Origin: JADKCL01 sp046329055
GTDB lineage: Bacteria > Bacteroidota > Bacteroidia > J057 > JADKCL01
NCBI GenBank assembly: GCA_046329055.1
Contig: JAXLVK010000007.1
Location: forward strand, 1 to 64,000
Reading direction: 5' to 3'
DNA: 64,000 nucleotides
The position numbers and the translations under genes are program-made. Positions 9,067-19,166 of this stretch are shown here, piece by piece. The notes under the pieces are model-generated. The model searched no databases. It was not told the origin of the DNA and saw only the letters and a program-made list of their open reading frames with translations. Each line of letters starts with the position of its first letter. Positions within the stretch are counted from its first letter, which is position 1.

Positions 9067-10539
9067 TTACACAGCTTTGTCCAAGGGTGTCCGCTCAGAA
9101 TCCAGTTCCGCCTCCTCCGTGCCTACGTTCGGGATCGTGAGCAGGAAGGTGGTGCCTTGCCCCAACTGGGAAGAGACCTGAACAGTTCCGCCGAGCTTCT
9201 GTATCGCGTTGTGGGTGATGTAGAGGCCCAATCCTGAGCCAGTCGCCTGCACCGAGGCCCGGAAAAAGAGGTCGAAGACCTTCTCCAGGTGCTCAGGGTC
9301 GATCCCCACGCCATTGTCGGTGAAGGCGCATTCTGCACGGTGGGCATCGGCCTTGATGTTCACGGTCAATGTGGATTTCTCCTTGCGCAAGTCTTGGTAT
9401 TTGATGGCATTGGAGAGGAAGTTCGAGAAGACGATGCCGAGGCGGACCGGGTCCGAATGGAAGAGGCCGGGCTGCTCCACGTTCAGGCTGACAATCAACC
9501 GGGCGGCATTTTCCATGAAGCGCAGGTCCGACAGCGTGTCCTCCACCAACTCGCGGAATTCGATGGGCTTGCGGATGAGCTTGAGGCGGGCGTCCTGGGA
9601 GAACTGCGTGAGCTGCCGGATGAAATCGTCGAGCTTCTTCACACTCTTGTCCATCATGGCCACGTATTGCAGGATCGCTTCGAGTTCTCCCTCTTGCTGA
9701 ATCAGGCTGATGAGGCCCATGATGGAATTCAGCGGTGCCTTGAGGTCATGGCTCGCGCGATAGACGAAGCTGTCGAGCTCAAAATTCCGGTTGATGAGTT
9801 CGTTTTCCTTGCGCTTCCGGTCGGTGATGTCGAGGTAGAACCAAACCCGGCCCTTGAGTTTGCCATCCACCATGATCGCCTTGGAGTAGCGCTCCACGAT
9901 CTTGCCATCATTGAACTCCATGATGCCCGCGTACTCCATGCCCGGACGGGTCTTGATGCGGTCCAAGCCCTCTTGGATGTTTTGCGAGTTTTTCAACTTG
10001 GAGAGGCAGGCAGCCACAATCTCCGAATACGGCCTTGTTTCGAGGAATTCCGCCTCAAAATCCCAAATTTTGAGGTAGAGTTCATTGTATTTCAGGATGT
10101 TGTGGTCGAGGTCCTCCACAATGATCCCCGTCTCGGACAGGTCGAAGATCGCTTGCAGGATGGCCATGGAGTTCGTGAGCTCCTGCTGTGTCTTCAGGCG
10201 CTCCTCGGAGGACATGGCGATGGAAACGAGGTCAGCTAGCGATGCGCCGTACTGCTGCTCCTCCTGCGTCCAAGCGCGTTTTCCGTTGGCGCACTCGAAG
10301 GACATCACCCCCAGGCGCCTGCCTTGCGCGCGGATTTGAGCGTGCATGAGCGCGGCTGCGGGCCCACTGTACTTGCCCTCGAAGAAGCTCGACGTGGATG
10401 CGTCCTTGCGGGTGTCGTTCACGGCAAGCACACGCGTCCGGAACAATGCCTCGAAGTATTCAGGATGCTTGCTGAGTTCGACCTTGCCGCCGGAGCTGAA
10501 GGTGCCCGTATGCCGATCAAACTGCAATTGCAGATGCAC
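9067..10539 (-). CDS. PAS/GAF sensor histidine kinase, C-terminal part
   Basis: The 490-residue frame holds most of a GAF domain (to about residue 110) and a PAS domain (about 120-235, ending WFYLDITDRKRKENE). The HisKA domain has the phospho-acceptor His in RASHDLKAPLN, and the ATPase domain has SNFLSNAIKY, DNGVGIDPE and GSGLGLYI. It is a complete catalytic core. The true gene very likely begins at 11639: the bases from 10540 to 10790 still encode the missing PAS end and GAF start, but in shifted frames. Confidence 0.9.
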   Translation of the reverse strand: MHLQLQFDRHTGTFSSGGKVELSKHPEYFEALFRTRVLAVNDTRKDASTSSFFEGKYSGPAAALMHAQIRAQGRRLGVMSFECANGKRAWTQEEQQYGASLADLVSIAMSSEERLKTQQELTNSMAILQAIFDLSETGIIVEDLDHNILKYNELYLKIWDFEAEFLETRPYSEIVAACLSKLKNSQNIQEGLDRIKTRPGMEYAGIMEFNDGKIVERYSKAIMVDGKLKGRVWFYLDITDRKRKENELINRNFELDSFVYRASHDLKAPLNSIMGLISLIQQEGELEAILQYVAMMDKSVKKLDDFIRQLTQFSQDARLKLIRKPIEFRELVEDTLSDLRFMENAARLIVSLNVEQPGLFHSDPVRLGIVFSNFLSNAIKYQDLRKEKSTLTVNIKADAHRAECAFTDNGVGIDPEHLEKVFDLFFRASVQATGSGLGLYITHNAIQKLGGTVQVSSQLGQGTTFLLTIPNVGTEEAELDSERTPLDKAV

Positions 10540-10790
10540 CGTTGGTGTCCTCGTCCAGGAACCATACGCCCACTCTATCCACTTGAAGCAACCCGGCGGA
10601 TACGCTCAGGATCTCCTTGAACGTCGCGGAGGTGTCGGCCTGCATTCGTCACGAAGCTCGTCGCGAACCTATGAGCCGCTCATTTTGCCGCAACAATTGC
10701 CGCTCACGCTCGATCAGGTCTGCTCACGTTGCGCCTGCTGAGTGATGTCCCGGAACAGCTACAGCCGACCAATGAGGACATCCTGATCGA

Positions 10791-11639
10791 TCATCGGCCG
10801 CCAATACAACTCCACGACCCGGCCATCCAAGAATTGTATTCTGCAGCTCGCCGATCTTCATTCGCCTTCCATTCCGCCCCCGCATCTTGCGCAATTCCTT
10901 CGAATCCCTGACCAAGTGCCGCAGCGATCCTCGGTTTCCTGTTGCTTATTCTCTGAGACCACATTCGCCGGAATGCCCCACATTTGTGAAATGCGGTATT
11001 GCAGCGGATGTAATTCCCATCCTGATCCACCAACAGGATCGCGTCCGAGTTGCTTTCTATCGCCGCCTCCTGAATCGTCAGCAGCCTGCTCAGCTTGATT
11101 TCCAACTGACTGTGGGTGGCGGTACGGGCCACCACGGCCACATTTCCCACGATCAGGACGAAGATATTGATCACGAAATACGACCAGATCGACTCGTCCG
11201 GCGATGGGGTCAATGCAAGCCCCAGGATCAGGAAAAGCGCAGAAAAGATCGAAAACAGGGCCATGTCCCGCCGGTTGTCAAATAGCAATACCGACGTGAT
11301 GCTCAGGATATTGAAGCCAGCTTTGAAATCCGGACCGAACCGGTTCGCCCAGTTCAGGTACATGAGCCACCCGGAAATGATGACCATGCCCGACATGTGC
11401 AGGAAGGAGACGTTGCGCTTGGCGTAGGGCAGGGTCAGCGATGCAATCAAGGCCAGACCAAAGAACCCAGCCACCGACAATCGGATCCAAAACGGGTCAT
11501 TGGCATGCTCAGGGTCGATCACCATGTTCTTGAGCGCCACGACCAGGACCATGGCCATGAACATGTAGATCCGGAGGACATTTGAACGGCCCCCTAGGAG
11601 CGAAGTCGCCCCCTCTTGGTTAACCTGCATTGCTCCCAC
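10791..11639 (-). CDS. Membrane sensor and PAS start of the same histidine kinase
   Basis: The first 180 residues contain about six hydrophobic segments, forming a MASE-like membrane sensor. A PAS domain then begins (AIESNSDAILLVDQDGNYIR) and breaks off in a frameshift. Reading on in other frames between 10540 and 10790 gives LDGRVVELYWRPMIDQDVL, LFRDITQQAQRE and ADTSATFKEILSVSAGLL, which joins this piece to the GAF/PAS/HisKA frame at 9067-10539. The whole gene (9067-11639, about 857 residues) would be one membrane-bound hybrid sensor. A TACCTTTG -7-like element lies upstream (11680-11687), without a clear -33 box. Confidence 0.8.
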   Translation of the reverse strand: MGAMQVNQEGATSLLGGRSNVLRIYMFMAMVLVVALKNMVIDPEHANDPFWIRLSVAGFFGLALIASLTLPYAKRNVSFLHMSGMVIISGWLMYLNWANRFGPDFKAGFNILSITSVLLFDNRRDMALFSIFSALFLILGLALTPSPDESIWSYFVINIFVLIVGNVAVVARTATHSQLEIKLSRLLTIQEAAIESNSDAILLVDQDGNYIRCNTAFHKCGAFRRMWSQRISNRKPRIAAALGQGFEGIAQDAGAEWKANEDRRAAEYNSWMAGSWSCIGGR

Positions 11640-11823
11640 TCAAAAACGTAAAATCAGTACCTGAAGTTCCTTAGGTAATCAAAGGTAGGAGTTTATCCGG
11701 CACAGCCGCCTCCGATCCCGGTTCCGGCACTTTTTTTTCAAGCCCGCAAGAACTGCCCCCTGACCACCCGCACAAAAAAGGCTAATTTGACCCACCGAAG
11801 CGATTCGAAAACTCAGGAAGAAT

Positions 11824-13608
11824 ATGCAAATCCCCCAAAGACTCACGGCCCTGCGCCAGGCCCTCGAAACCCTCGGACTCGATGCCGTGGTGGTTCCTTC
11901 CAATGATCCCCACCAAAGCGAATACGTCGCCGACCATTGGAAATCAAGGGAATGGATATCCGGATTCACGGGTTCGGCGGGTGTGGCAGTGGTCACCAAG
12001 GATGCCGCCGGACTTTGGACCGACTCGCGCTACTACTTGCAAGCCGAACAGGAATTGGCGGGGACGGGCGTGACATTTTTCAAGGCGCCGCAGTCGGGCA
12101 GCAGCCCGGAATTGGATTGGCTCAAGGAGCAGCTCAAGCCGGGCAGCAGGGTTTGTTTTCCCGGTGCCCTGCTGAGTGGGGAGAGCCACGGCTCCGTGAA
12201 GGCGGCATTGGAAGCTGGCGGATTGGTACTGGTCACGGACGCTGATCCTGTGGCGATGGCATGGTCGGACCGCCCCGCCCTGCCAATGGACGAAGTTTTT
12301 GCGCATCCTGTGGATTTGGCAGGGATGACCTGTTCGGAGAAATTGGAGGCTGTGCGGAAGGAATTGGAGGGGCTCGGCGCAGAACACCTGCTCCTGGTCT
12401 CCTTGGACGACATCGCCTGGACCTTCAACCTCCGTGGCCGGGACGTGGACTACAATCCCGTCTTCTACGCCTATGCATGGATCAGCTCCGGGCAGGCGAT
12501 GCTGTTCATCCAACCGGGCAAGGTGCCGGATTCGGTCGCCACGGACCTGCGGACAGCTGGCGTCGAATTGCGCGATTATGGCCATTTGCCAGCATTCCTC
12601 GGCAGCGTCAAAGGCAAGGTTTCCATCGATCCGTTGACGGTTTCCTACGAACTGCTGCAATCCCTGGGATCCGAGGCCGTGCAGGTTCGCGGGGCATCCC
12701 CCACCGTGCTGATGAAGGCGAAGAAGAATCCCACAGAGTTGGCCAAGCTCCGCCATGCCATGGAAAAGGACGGTGTCGCCCTCCTGCGCCTCTGCATGTG
12801 GCTGGAAAGCAACCTCGGCCGCGGCCCCTCTGAGCATGAGGTCGGGCAGCAACTCGCAGCATTCCGCGCTGAGCAGCCGGGCTATTTCGGTGAGAGCTTT
12901 CCTGCCATCGCAGGATATGCCGGAAACGGCGCGATTGTCCACTACCGCCCAGCGGCAGAGGGTTCGTCGATTTTGAAGCCGGAAGGGGTATTCCTCCTCG
13001 ACTCCGGGGGCCAATACACGGACGGCACCACCGACATCACGCGGACATTTGCATTGGGGCCCGTTCCTGCTGAGGCTGTACAAGCCTACACCTTGGTCCT
13101 CAAGGGGCATATCGCATTGGCGAGGGCTGTCTTTCCTGTCGGCACGGTGGGGCATCAGCTGGACACGCTGGCGAGGATGCACCTCTGGTCTCATGGCCTC
13201 AATTACGGGCATGGCACTGGACACGGCGTGGGCTTCTTCCTCAATGTCCACGAAGGCCCACAAGGCATCGGACCCGCTGCAAATGGACGCAGCCGCACTC
13301 CCCTGCAACCCGGCATGATCACTTCCAATGAGCCGGGGTACTATGCCGCAGGACAATTTGGCATCCGCATCGAGAACCTCGTGCTCTGTGTGGAAGGGCC
13401 GGAAACGGGCAGCGGGAAGTTCCTGCGGTTCGAATCATTGTCCCTCTTCCCGATTTCGGATGACTTGATCGATTGGGGATTGATCACAGCCGAAGAGCGT
13501 GAATGGCTCCGCGAATACCACCAAATGGTCCTGGACCGCATCAGTCCGCTGCTCAATGCCGGGGAGCTTGCTTGGCTCCAGCGGAAATGCCAGCCCTATT
13601 TGGGCTGA
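11824..13608 (+). CDS. Xaa-Pro aminopeptidase (M24B), long type
   Basis: This 594-residue metalloprotease removes N-terminal residues that precede proline. It has two creatinase-like N-terminal domains and a C-terminal pita-bread catalytic domain. The metal ligands are visible as the aspartates of LLDSGGQYTDGTTDITRTF, the His in YGHGTGHGVGFFLNVHEG, the Glu in SNEPGYY and the Glu in GIRIENLVL. The length matches the long cytosolic aminopeptidase P form known from eukaryotes and many Bacteroidota. No signal peptide is visible. Its 3' end overlaps the convergent TPR gene by 13 bases. Confidence 0.95.
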   Translation: MQIPQRLTALRQALETLGLDAVVVPSNDPHQSEYVADHWKSREWISGFTGSAGVAVVTKDAAGLWTDSRYYLQAEQELAGTGVTFFKAPQSGSSPELDWLKEQLKPGSRVCFPGALLSGESHGSVKAALEAGGLVLVTDADPVAMAWSDRPALPMDEVFAHPVDLAGMTCSEKLEAVRKELEGLGAEHLLLVSLDDIAWTFNLRGRDVDYNPVFYAYAWISSGQAMLFIQPGKVPDSVATDLRTAGVELRDYGHLPAFLGSVKGKVSIDPLTVSYELLQSLGSEAVQVRGASPTVLMKAKKNPTELAKLRHAMEKDGVALLRLCMWLESNLGRGPSEHEVGQQLAAFRAEQPGYFGESFPAIAGYAGNGAIVHYRPAAEGSSILKPEGVFLLDSGGQYTDGTTDITRTFALGPVPAEAVQAYTLVLKGHIALARAVFPVGTVGHQLDTLARMHLWSHGLNYGHGTGHGVGFFLNVHEGPQGIGPAANGRSRTPLQPGMITSNEPGYYAAGQFGIRIENLVLCVEGPETGSGKFLRFESLSLFPISDDLIDWGLITAEEREWLREYHQMVLDRISPLLNAGELAWLQRKCQPYLG

Positions 13609-15962
13609 GCCGGGGCCGCCGGGAAGTCCGCACACTGCTTGTCCACGTATGCCTTGGCCTCCACCAAGCCGAGGGCGACCGCTTGCTGCATCAGCGCACA
13701 TCCCGTGGCCTTATCACCGGATTGGGAGAGGATCCGTCCTTGGACAAAGATGACCTGCGGATCACCGGGTCGCATTTTGGCGGCCACGGCGATGTCAGCC
13801 CTAGCGAGGTCGAGTTCCCCCAACAGCGCGTAGGCCGCGGCCCGGTCCGTATAGGCCTTGGGATGGTTGGGCTGCAACCGTATCGTCATGCCGTAGTCGG
13901 CGATCGCCCCTTCCATGTCCCGCATCGCAGCACGCACACTCGCCCTCGCAAAATAGGCCTGAGGCGATTCCTGCTGCAGGACGACACTCCGGTTCAGCGC
14001 CGTGAGCGCCCCCTTCAAGTCGTGCATTTGGTACAAGCATGTGCCCAAATGCAGCCAAGCCAGCGGGTATTTGCCCTTGATCGCCGTCGCATTCTGGAAG
14101 CTGGGAACGGCCTCGGTGTAGCGGCCCATCTGCATCAAGCAAAATCCATGCGCGAACCAGAGTTCAGGATCGCTTTGGACATGGGACAATCCGTATTCGA
14201 TCGGGACCATCGCCTCGCGGTAATGTCCCCTCGTCATCAGGTAAAACGCCCTTCCGAGCAAGGCAGGCAGGTATTTCTCATTGGCCTTGGCGAAGGATTC
14301 CGAAAGGCGGGCCTGCGAAAGGCTGTCCGGGGTCGTCTTCTCGTACAGGATGACGCTCTCATTCCTGTCGGGGTGCCCGAGGCGGGCAAGCTCCACGAAT
14401 TCCGGATGGACTTGGAAATAGGACGGCAAGACATCACCACCCAGCCGGGTGCAGAAATGCACGTCCCAGACCACGACCGAGCCCACTGCCGCTGCATCCA
14501 GGTTGTTCATGGTGACCGTTTGAAACTGCTTGTCGGCCGGATTCAGGTCGGAGGACCAGAAAAACCAGGCATGGTTCACATAGGTCGGGCGATCCCGCAG
14601 GTTGGACTCGGAAAAGAAGTTTGCGATCATGCCCATGGCCTGCCGCTCCTCGTTGTCGCTCGCATCCGGCGGCTCCTTCACCAGCGTATAGCCCGCCGCC
14701 AACACTGCCCCCGCCAATCCAATGAGCTGTGAAGTCCCCGCCATTGACGTGGCTCCGCTGCCTTTTCGGTTCTGGTACCAATAAATCCCTGCGGCAGCCA
14801 CCAAAAATGCGCCCATCACGCCCAGGATCGCAAAGTCCGGCCTAGGAACGGGGTGGTGATGCAATGCCAATTCTCTCGAGAAGAACCTCCAAGCCACGAA
14901 GAGGCCCGCGGCCGTGACCAATCCCAAAAGAATCCGATGGGTTTTCTGGTCAGCCCCGGCCTTGCCTTGCGCAGGCCCTGAGAACACTGCCAATCCCCGA
15001 TTCATCCCGTCCAAGGCCACCAAGGCCACCAAGGGCGCTAGCGGAACCAGGTTCCGGAGGTATCCTGCCGCATTCCCCAAGCTCAATTTCCAGCTGAAGA
15101 CGACGTAGAGCAGAAAACCCAAGGCGAATTGCCCGTCGATCCACAGCTTCAACCCCTTTTCCTTTGCCCTCAGGAACAGTCCCCAGGTCAGCAGGATGGC
15201 CACCACGGGTCCGGTGACATAAAAATACCGCTCGAAATAGTGCCAGAAGCCAGTATGCCCATAGCGGTTCACCCCTTTGTCCTGTCCAAAGCTCTGGTTG
15301 AAAACGTAGTTGAAGTCCCCGGTGATGATTCCGCCTGCCACATTCCACAACACCAACGGAGCCGCCATCCACACCAAGCTGCGGAACTGCCGCTCCTTGA
15401 CGATTGGCACCAACCAAATCAGCAGCAACACACTCAACTCCAGCCTTGCCAAGGGCAAAAGCCCGCCCATCAGGGCATAGGGCGCCCATTTTTTCGACAC
15501 CAAGAAGTAGAATCCCGCGCAGACCAAGGTTGCTGCAAGTGGCTCAGTCAAGGCTACCCGCGATGTCCCGTAAAAAAATGGCTGAAAGGCATACAATGCG
15601 ATGACCAACCAGGCATTGGGGGACTTCAGGGCATCAACAGCACGCCAAAGCAGCCACGCGCCAAGGGTGGAAATCAAGGTCATGAGGATCGCCACTGAAT
15701 CCTTCCCCAACTGCGAGGGCAAGGCGAAAATCAGCACGAACAAGGGGCGGTTCCAGACAGAGATGAATTGCTCAGGTTCGGAAAGTGCCCTCCGGGTGTT
15801 CAGGAAGCGGTTCGGGCAATCATCGTCCCATGGCGCATCACAAGAAAATGCCCAGAGCAGGCTCAGAATCGCATACAAGCCTAGGAAGACGTAGCCCAAA
15901 TTCCGCTCATTCAGCGGCAGCTTTCCCGTATCCCACTTCAATTCCGTCTTGGTTCTCAACAT
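13596..15962 (-). CDS. Polytopic membrane protein with C-terminal TPR domain
   Basis: The first 420 residues or so of this 788-residue protein hold about ten hydrophobic helices arranged like a GT-C/mannosyltransferase-type membrane protein. An acidic pair (DAPWDDDCPNRF) in the first loop recalls the catalytic Asp of that fold. Residues from about 530 to 770 form tetratricopeptide repeats with typical spacing (for example YPLAWLHLGTCLYQMHDLKGAL). It may be a glycosyltransferase or surface polymer assembly factor, but no family can be named with certainty. Confidence 0.7.
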   Translation of the reverse strand: MLRTKTELKWDTGKLPLNERNLGYVFLGLYAILSLLWAFSCDAPWDDDCPNRFLNTRRALSEPEQFISVWNRPLFVLIFALPSQLGKDSVAILMTLISTLGAWLLWRAVDALKSPNAWLVIALYAFQPFFYGTSRVALTEPLAATLVCAGFYFLVSKKWAPYALMGGLLPLARLELSVLLLIWLVPIVKERQFRSLVWMAAPLVLWNVAGGIITGDFNYVFNQSFGQDKGVNRYGHTGFWHYFERYFYVTGPVVAILLTWGLFLRAKEKGLKLWIDGQFALGFLLYVVFSWKLSLGNAAGYLRNLVPLAPLVALVALDGMNRGLAVFSGPAQGKAGADQKTHRILLGLVTAAGLFVAWRFFSRELALHHHPVPRPDFAILGVMGAFLVAAAGIYWYQNRKGSGATSMAGTSQLIGLAGAVLAAGYTLVKEPPDASDNEERQAMGMIANFFSESNLRDRPTYVNHAWFFWSSDLNPADKQFQTVTMNNLDAAAVGSVVVWDVHFCTRLGGDVLPSYFQVHPEFVELARLGHPDRNESVILYEKTTPDSLSQARLSESFAKANEKYLPALLGRAFYLMTRGHYREAMVPIEYGLSHVQSDPELWFAHGFCLMQMGRYTEAVPSFQNATAIKGKYPLAWLHLGTCLYQMHDLKGALTALNRSVVLQQESPQAYFARASVRAAMRDMEGAIADYGMTIRLQPNHPKAYTDRAAAYALLGELDLARADIAVAAKMRPGDPQVIFVQGRILSQSGDKATGCALMQQAVALGLVEAKAYVDKQCADFPAAPAQPK

Positions 15963-16103
15963 CTACCCGGAACAGTTGATAATGAATAAATGACATTTAA
16001 GCCTTCGCACGGAGCGGAGGCTCCTCGTGAAATGGAGATTGCCCGCCCTCGCTTGAGAAAACGATGGTCAAATACTGGAATTCCCGGAATATTTCACCAC
16101 GGA

Positions 16104-17219
16104 TCAAGTAGAATCAAATGCGGAAACAAACACGGGATGATGCATCAGGGGAGCCATTTCGGCCTCCGAATAGCCAAAATTCCGAGCCACTACGGTGGCG
16201 GGAGCATCACGCTTGAACTTCTCGAGCAGGCCGAGCCGCACTGTCTCGCGAATCTTGGGAATCAGCACGGAATCGGTGCTGAGCCAAATGATGAGGCTAT
16301 GCAACCCCAGCTCCGTCAATGTCCCCTCCAACAAGGGTTGTAGCTGATTTTCGTACCCCGGCAGGCAGAAAAGCCCCTCAATTGCAGCAAACCGGAACGC
16401 ATCTGGATGCATCAGCCTCCGAACCAGCGGCAGATATGGCAGCACACGGATCATGATCTTGCCGGACCGCCCGGGAATGTCGATCAGCCGCCACTGCACG
16501 GGATGGGCTTGAAGTCCAGCGACAATCTTGCCCCCGACCTCTACCACGAAAAAATTGTCCTTGTAAAACAGGCCATGGTCGGCATAGAACGCATGTTCCT
16601 TGTAGGCAGCTGCGACCATTGTCCGCAGCTGCGGATATTCCTCTGGCCTTGCCCTCCGTACCTGGCTATGCTTCCGGTTGAATATCCTGCTGAAAACCAG
16701 CGTGCTGAATTGCCCATGTTGGGTGAGGCCCATCTGCGCCACCATGTCGCGACTGCGGGCATTTTCCAGCTCCACAAAGGCATAAAACACAGCCTTTTCG
16801 ATCCCGACCGCCTCCAACAATGGAGTCGGTTTGGAGAAAAATGAATGCGCGAACCGCTTGAATGCACCCTGCCCTTTGGAGGCATGCGCCTCGCCTTCAT
16901 CGATCTTGGCATCCTTGCGGCGCAAACCCTCAGCAAAGCTGAAATACCGGATGTAGAAGGTATCCAGACCCGAAATCACCCGATGATCCAGACACAAAAT
17001 CCCGATCGTCTCGCCATCCTTTTCCAAGTAGAGGAACCAAGGGTCGAGCTGTCGTTGGATCTTCTCCTCGGTGTTGTGGTGCTGGTACCGAAGCCCCCCG
17101 GGAGTGCCCCATATCGTGTCCTTCAGCAAGGCAATGCCTGACTCAGGCGCCTGCCGCCCCAGTTTCATCGTGAGGTTCCGCAATTGCAGTAAGACGATCG
17201 GCTCCTGACCGGGGTTCAT
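16104..17219 (-). CDS. Probable GNAT-like acetyltransferase
   Basis: This 371-residue soluble protein looks like one or two GNAT-type folds. Segments such as FYADHGLFYKDNFFVVEVGG followed by KIVAGLQAHP, and KAVFYAFVELENARSRDMV followed by AQMGLTQHGQFSTLVFSRI, match the beta4/beta5 region and the 'late-strand' region of GNAT enzymes. A crisp acetyl-CoA Q/R-x-x-G-x-G/A loop is not obvious, so the assignment is tentative. It is transcribed alone, away from a PDZ protein gene. Confidence 0.5.
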   Translation of the reverse strand: MNPGQEPIVLLQLRNLTMKLGRQAPESGIALLKDTIWGTPGGLRYQHHNTEEKIQRQLDPWFLYLEKDGETIGILCLDHRVISGLDTFYIRYFSFAEGLRRKDAKIDEGEAHASKGQGAFKRFAHSFFSKPTPLLEAVGIEKAVFYAFVELENARSRDMVAQMGLTQHGQFSTLVFSRIFNRKHSQVRRARPEEYPQLRTMVAAAYKEHAFYADHGLFYKDNFFVVEVGGKIVAGLQAHPVQWRLIDIPGRSGKIMIRVLPYLPLVRRLMHPDAFRFAAIEGLFCLPGYENQLQPLLEGTLTELGLHSLIIWLSTDSVLIPKIRETVRLGLLEKFKRDAPATVVARNFGYSEAEMAPLMHHPVFVSAFDST

Positions 17220-17358
17220 GCAATCAAGATGCAGGAATTTGCGGAGAATCGGAAATCGCCTTTCGGTGGCTAGAAATGCAATTGCCGATCAGACATAGCT
17301 CCGATCGGCAATCATATTCTTTCAGGGAATTCTTATTCAGGACATTGCCCTGATGGGA

Positions 17359-18924
17359 TCATTGGGTGACAATCTTGCGGGTGAAGGCCCTGCCGTTTTG
17401 CACGATGCGCAGGACGTAAACGCCCTTGGCCTCTTGGCTGATGTCGAAGTCACGGGTGTAGCGCCCGGAAAAGCCATTCAGCTGCTCGGAATAGACGAAA
17501 TTGCCATTCATGTCCATGACATCGATGGAGGTCGTTCCCTTGCTCGGCAATTCGAAATTCAGATTGAATTTCCCGGTGGAGGGATTCGGTGACAGGCTGA
17601 GGCCACGCAGGTCGAGATCGCTCTCGGATTTGATGGACTTGCCAGTGCGGGCGCTCAGGGACTGGGCTTCGACCGGGGTGAGCTCGTCCATTTTGATGAC
17701 CATCCGGAACTCACGGACAGTGGCAGGGCTGCCGGTGGCGCGAGCCTTGGCCTCGTCCATCATCTGATGCATCCGGTCGATCATGGAATCGCTGTCGTCC
17801 CCGCGCATGCGGATGTACTCCTCCTCGCGGGAAGTCACGTCGGGCAGGTCGAATCCATTCCGGTCTTTCAGGATGCCGCTGCCGCTCATGCGGGTCGTGC
17901 CACGCAGGTACTCGACGGTGACTTTGTCACCCGGCTTCATGCGGCTGATCAAATTGGTGACTTCCTCGGCCTTGGTGATATGTGTCCCGTTGAGGAAAGT
18001 GATCTTGTCGCCTTTGCGCATCCCGATTTCGGAGGCAGCCGTGCCATCGATGACTTCGTCCACGACGGCGCCGTCGGTCTTGGTGACGGTTTCCACGCCG
18101 TTCACGGTGGTGCGCTGCTCCTTTTGGATCATCAACACGCCGAGGAGCGGTCCTCCGTTCTCGGATTCATTGCTCTTGACGCTTCCATCCTCGATCCAAA
18201 TGCGGCTGCCGGGTTGATCCTCCCAATACCGCTCCTCGCGGTAGGTTGGGCCGGAGTAGTTCTTGAAGAAGTCCTCATCGCGTTCAGCGAGTACAACCCA
18301 GGTGGTGCCGGGCTTGCCGTCGCGGATATAGGCGACCTTGACCTTGTCACCCGCGAATTTCTTGCTGATGATGTCCGCGAGATCTTCGAGCTCATCCAAG
18401 GCCACGCCATCTGCATGGGTCAGGATGTCGCCTTCCTTGAGTCCGGCGCGGGCCGCGGGGGTATTGGGTTCCACCTTGGTGATATGGCTGCCGGAGTTGC
18501 TGCCAACCTCCATTTCATAGTGTACGCCCAGGAAAGCGGGCTTCTTCTCAATCGGTTTGGGAGTAGGAGTCGGTGTTGGAGTGGGGGTCGGAGTGGGATT
18601 GGTTGGGGCGGGTGTCCGATCCATTTCGATGGTGACGTCGGAAGGGTCGTCTCCGGCCTGCTTCCGGCGGATCACGATCTCCACTTCCTCGCCGGGCTTG
18701 AGTTCCTTCAGTTCGTCACTCATGCCGTATTTGTTCATGAGCTGTTGCAGGTCCTGCGCATCGCTAGCAGGCACATCCTCTTCCACTTGCAGTGTATGTC
18801 CCTCTTGGGTCTTGTGCACCTTGACACGCACACTTTCATCGGTGCGTTGAGCCATCCCCACGATCGGGAGGGCCATCACTGCTGTCAACCCCAAAAGCCT
18901 TGTAAACATGCTGTGCGATTTCAT
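17359..18924 (-). CDS. Secreted PDZ protein with type IX sorting domain
   Basis: The protein carries a signal peptide of about 24 residues (LLGLTAVMALPIVGMAQ), a Pro-Thr linker (TPTPTPTPTPTPKP) and two PDZ domains. The first PDZ has EPNTPAARAGLKEGDILTH and the second has DGTAASEIGMRKGDKITFLN. The C-terminus is a type IX secretion sorting domain (LSLSPNPSTGKFNLNFELP to GVYVLRIVQNGRAFTRKIV). It should cross the outer membrane by T9SS and be anchored or released there. No protease domain is present. I chose ATG 18924 because it follows a strong AAGGAG site; the frame itself opens at 18948. Confidence 0.92.
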   Translation of the reverse strand: MKSHSMFTRLLGLTAVMALPIVGMAQRTDESVRVKVHKTQEGHTLQVEEDVPASDAQDLQQLMNKYGMSDELKELKPGEEVEIVIRRKQAGDDPSDVTIEMDRTPAPTNPTPTPTPTPTPTPKPIEKKPAFLGVHYEMEVGSNSGSHITKVEPNTPAARAGLKEGDILTHADGVALDELEDLADIISKKFAGDKVKVAYIRDGKPGTTWVVLAERDEDFFKNYSGPTYREERYWEDQPGSRIWIEDGSVKSNESENGGPLLGVLMIQKEQRTTVNGVETVTKTDGAVVDEVIDGTAASEIGMRKGDKITFLNGTHITKAEEVTNLISRMKPGDKVTVEYLRGTTRMSGSGILKDRNGFDLPDVTSREEEYIRMRGDDSDSMIDRMHQMMDEAKARATGSPATVREFRMVIKMDELTPVEAQSLSARTGKSIKSESDLDLRGLSLSPNPSTGKFNLNFELPSKGTTSIDVMDMNGNFVYSEQLNGFSGRYTRDFDISQEAKGVYVLRIVQNGRAFTRKIVTQ

Positions 18925-19166
18925 CTTTCTCCTTAGAAATATCTCCAACCAATTGATTATAACGCTACTCCATGCAAGTTTTCATTTACAATTAACGGGC
19001 ATTTCCACGAATATTGGTAGTGCCCGGAGCGTCCTTCACCCTTGATTTCGGCCAATTTTAACACAAAATTTTGGGTTATTCACATTTACATACGAGATAT
19101 TAACACTTTTGTTGCGGGTTCTGAATCTTTTCTAATCAATTGAATTTGTGACTCTTGAAAAGTCTG

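Noticed and set aside
11944..13356. A 470-residue frame antisense to the aminopeptidase gene
   Set aside because: It is the mirror of a well-supported M24B gene, with Cys/His/Arg-rich composition and no recognisable domain.
17767..18936. A 389-residue frame opposite the PDZ protein
   Set aside because: The PDZ, signal and sorting domains on the minus strand are clear, so the plus-strand frame is a GC-driven shadow.
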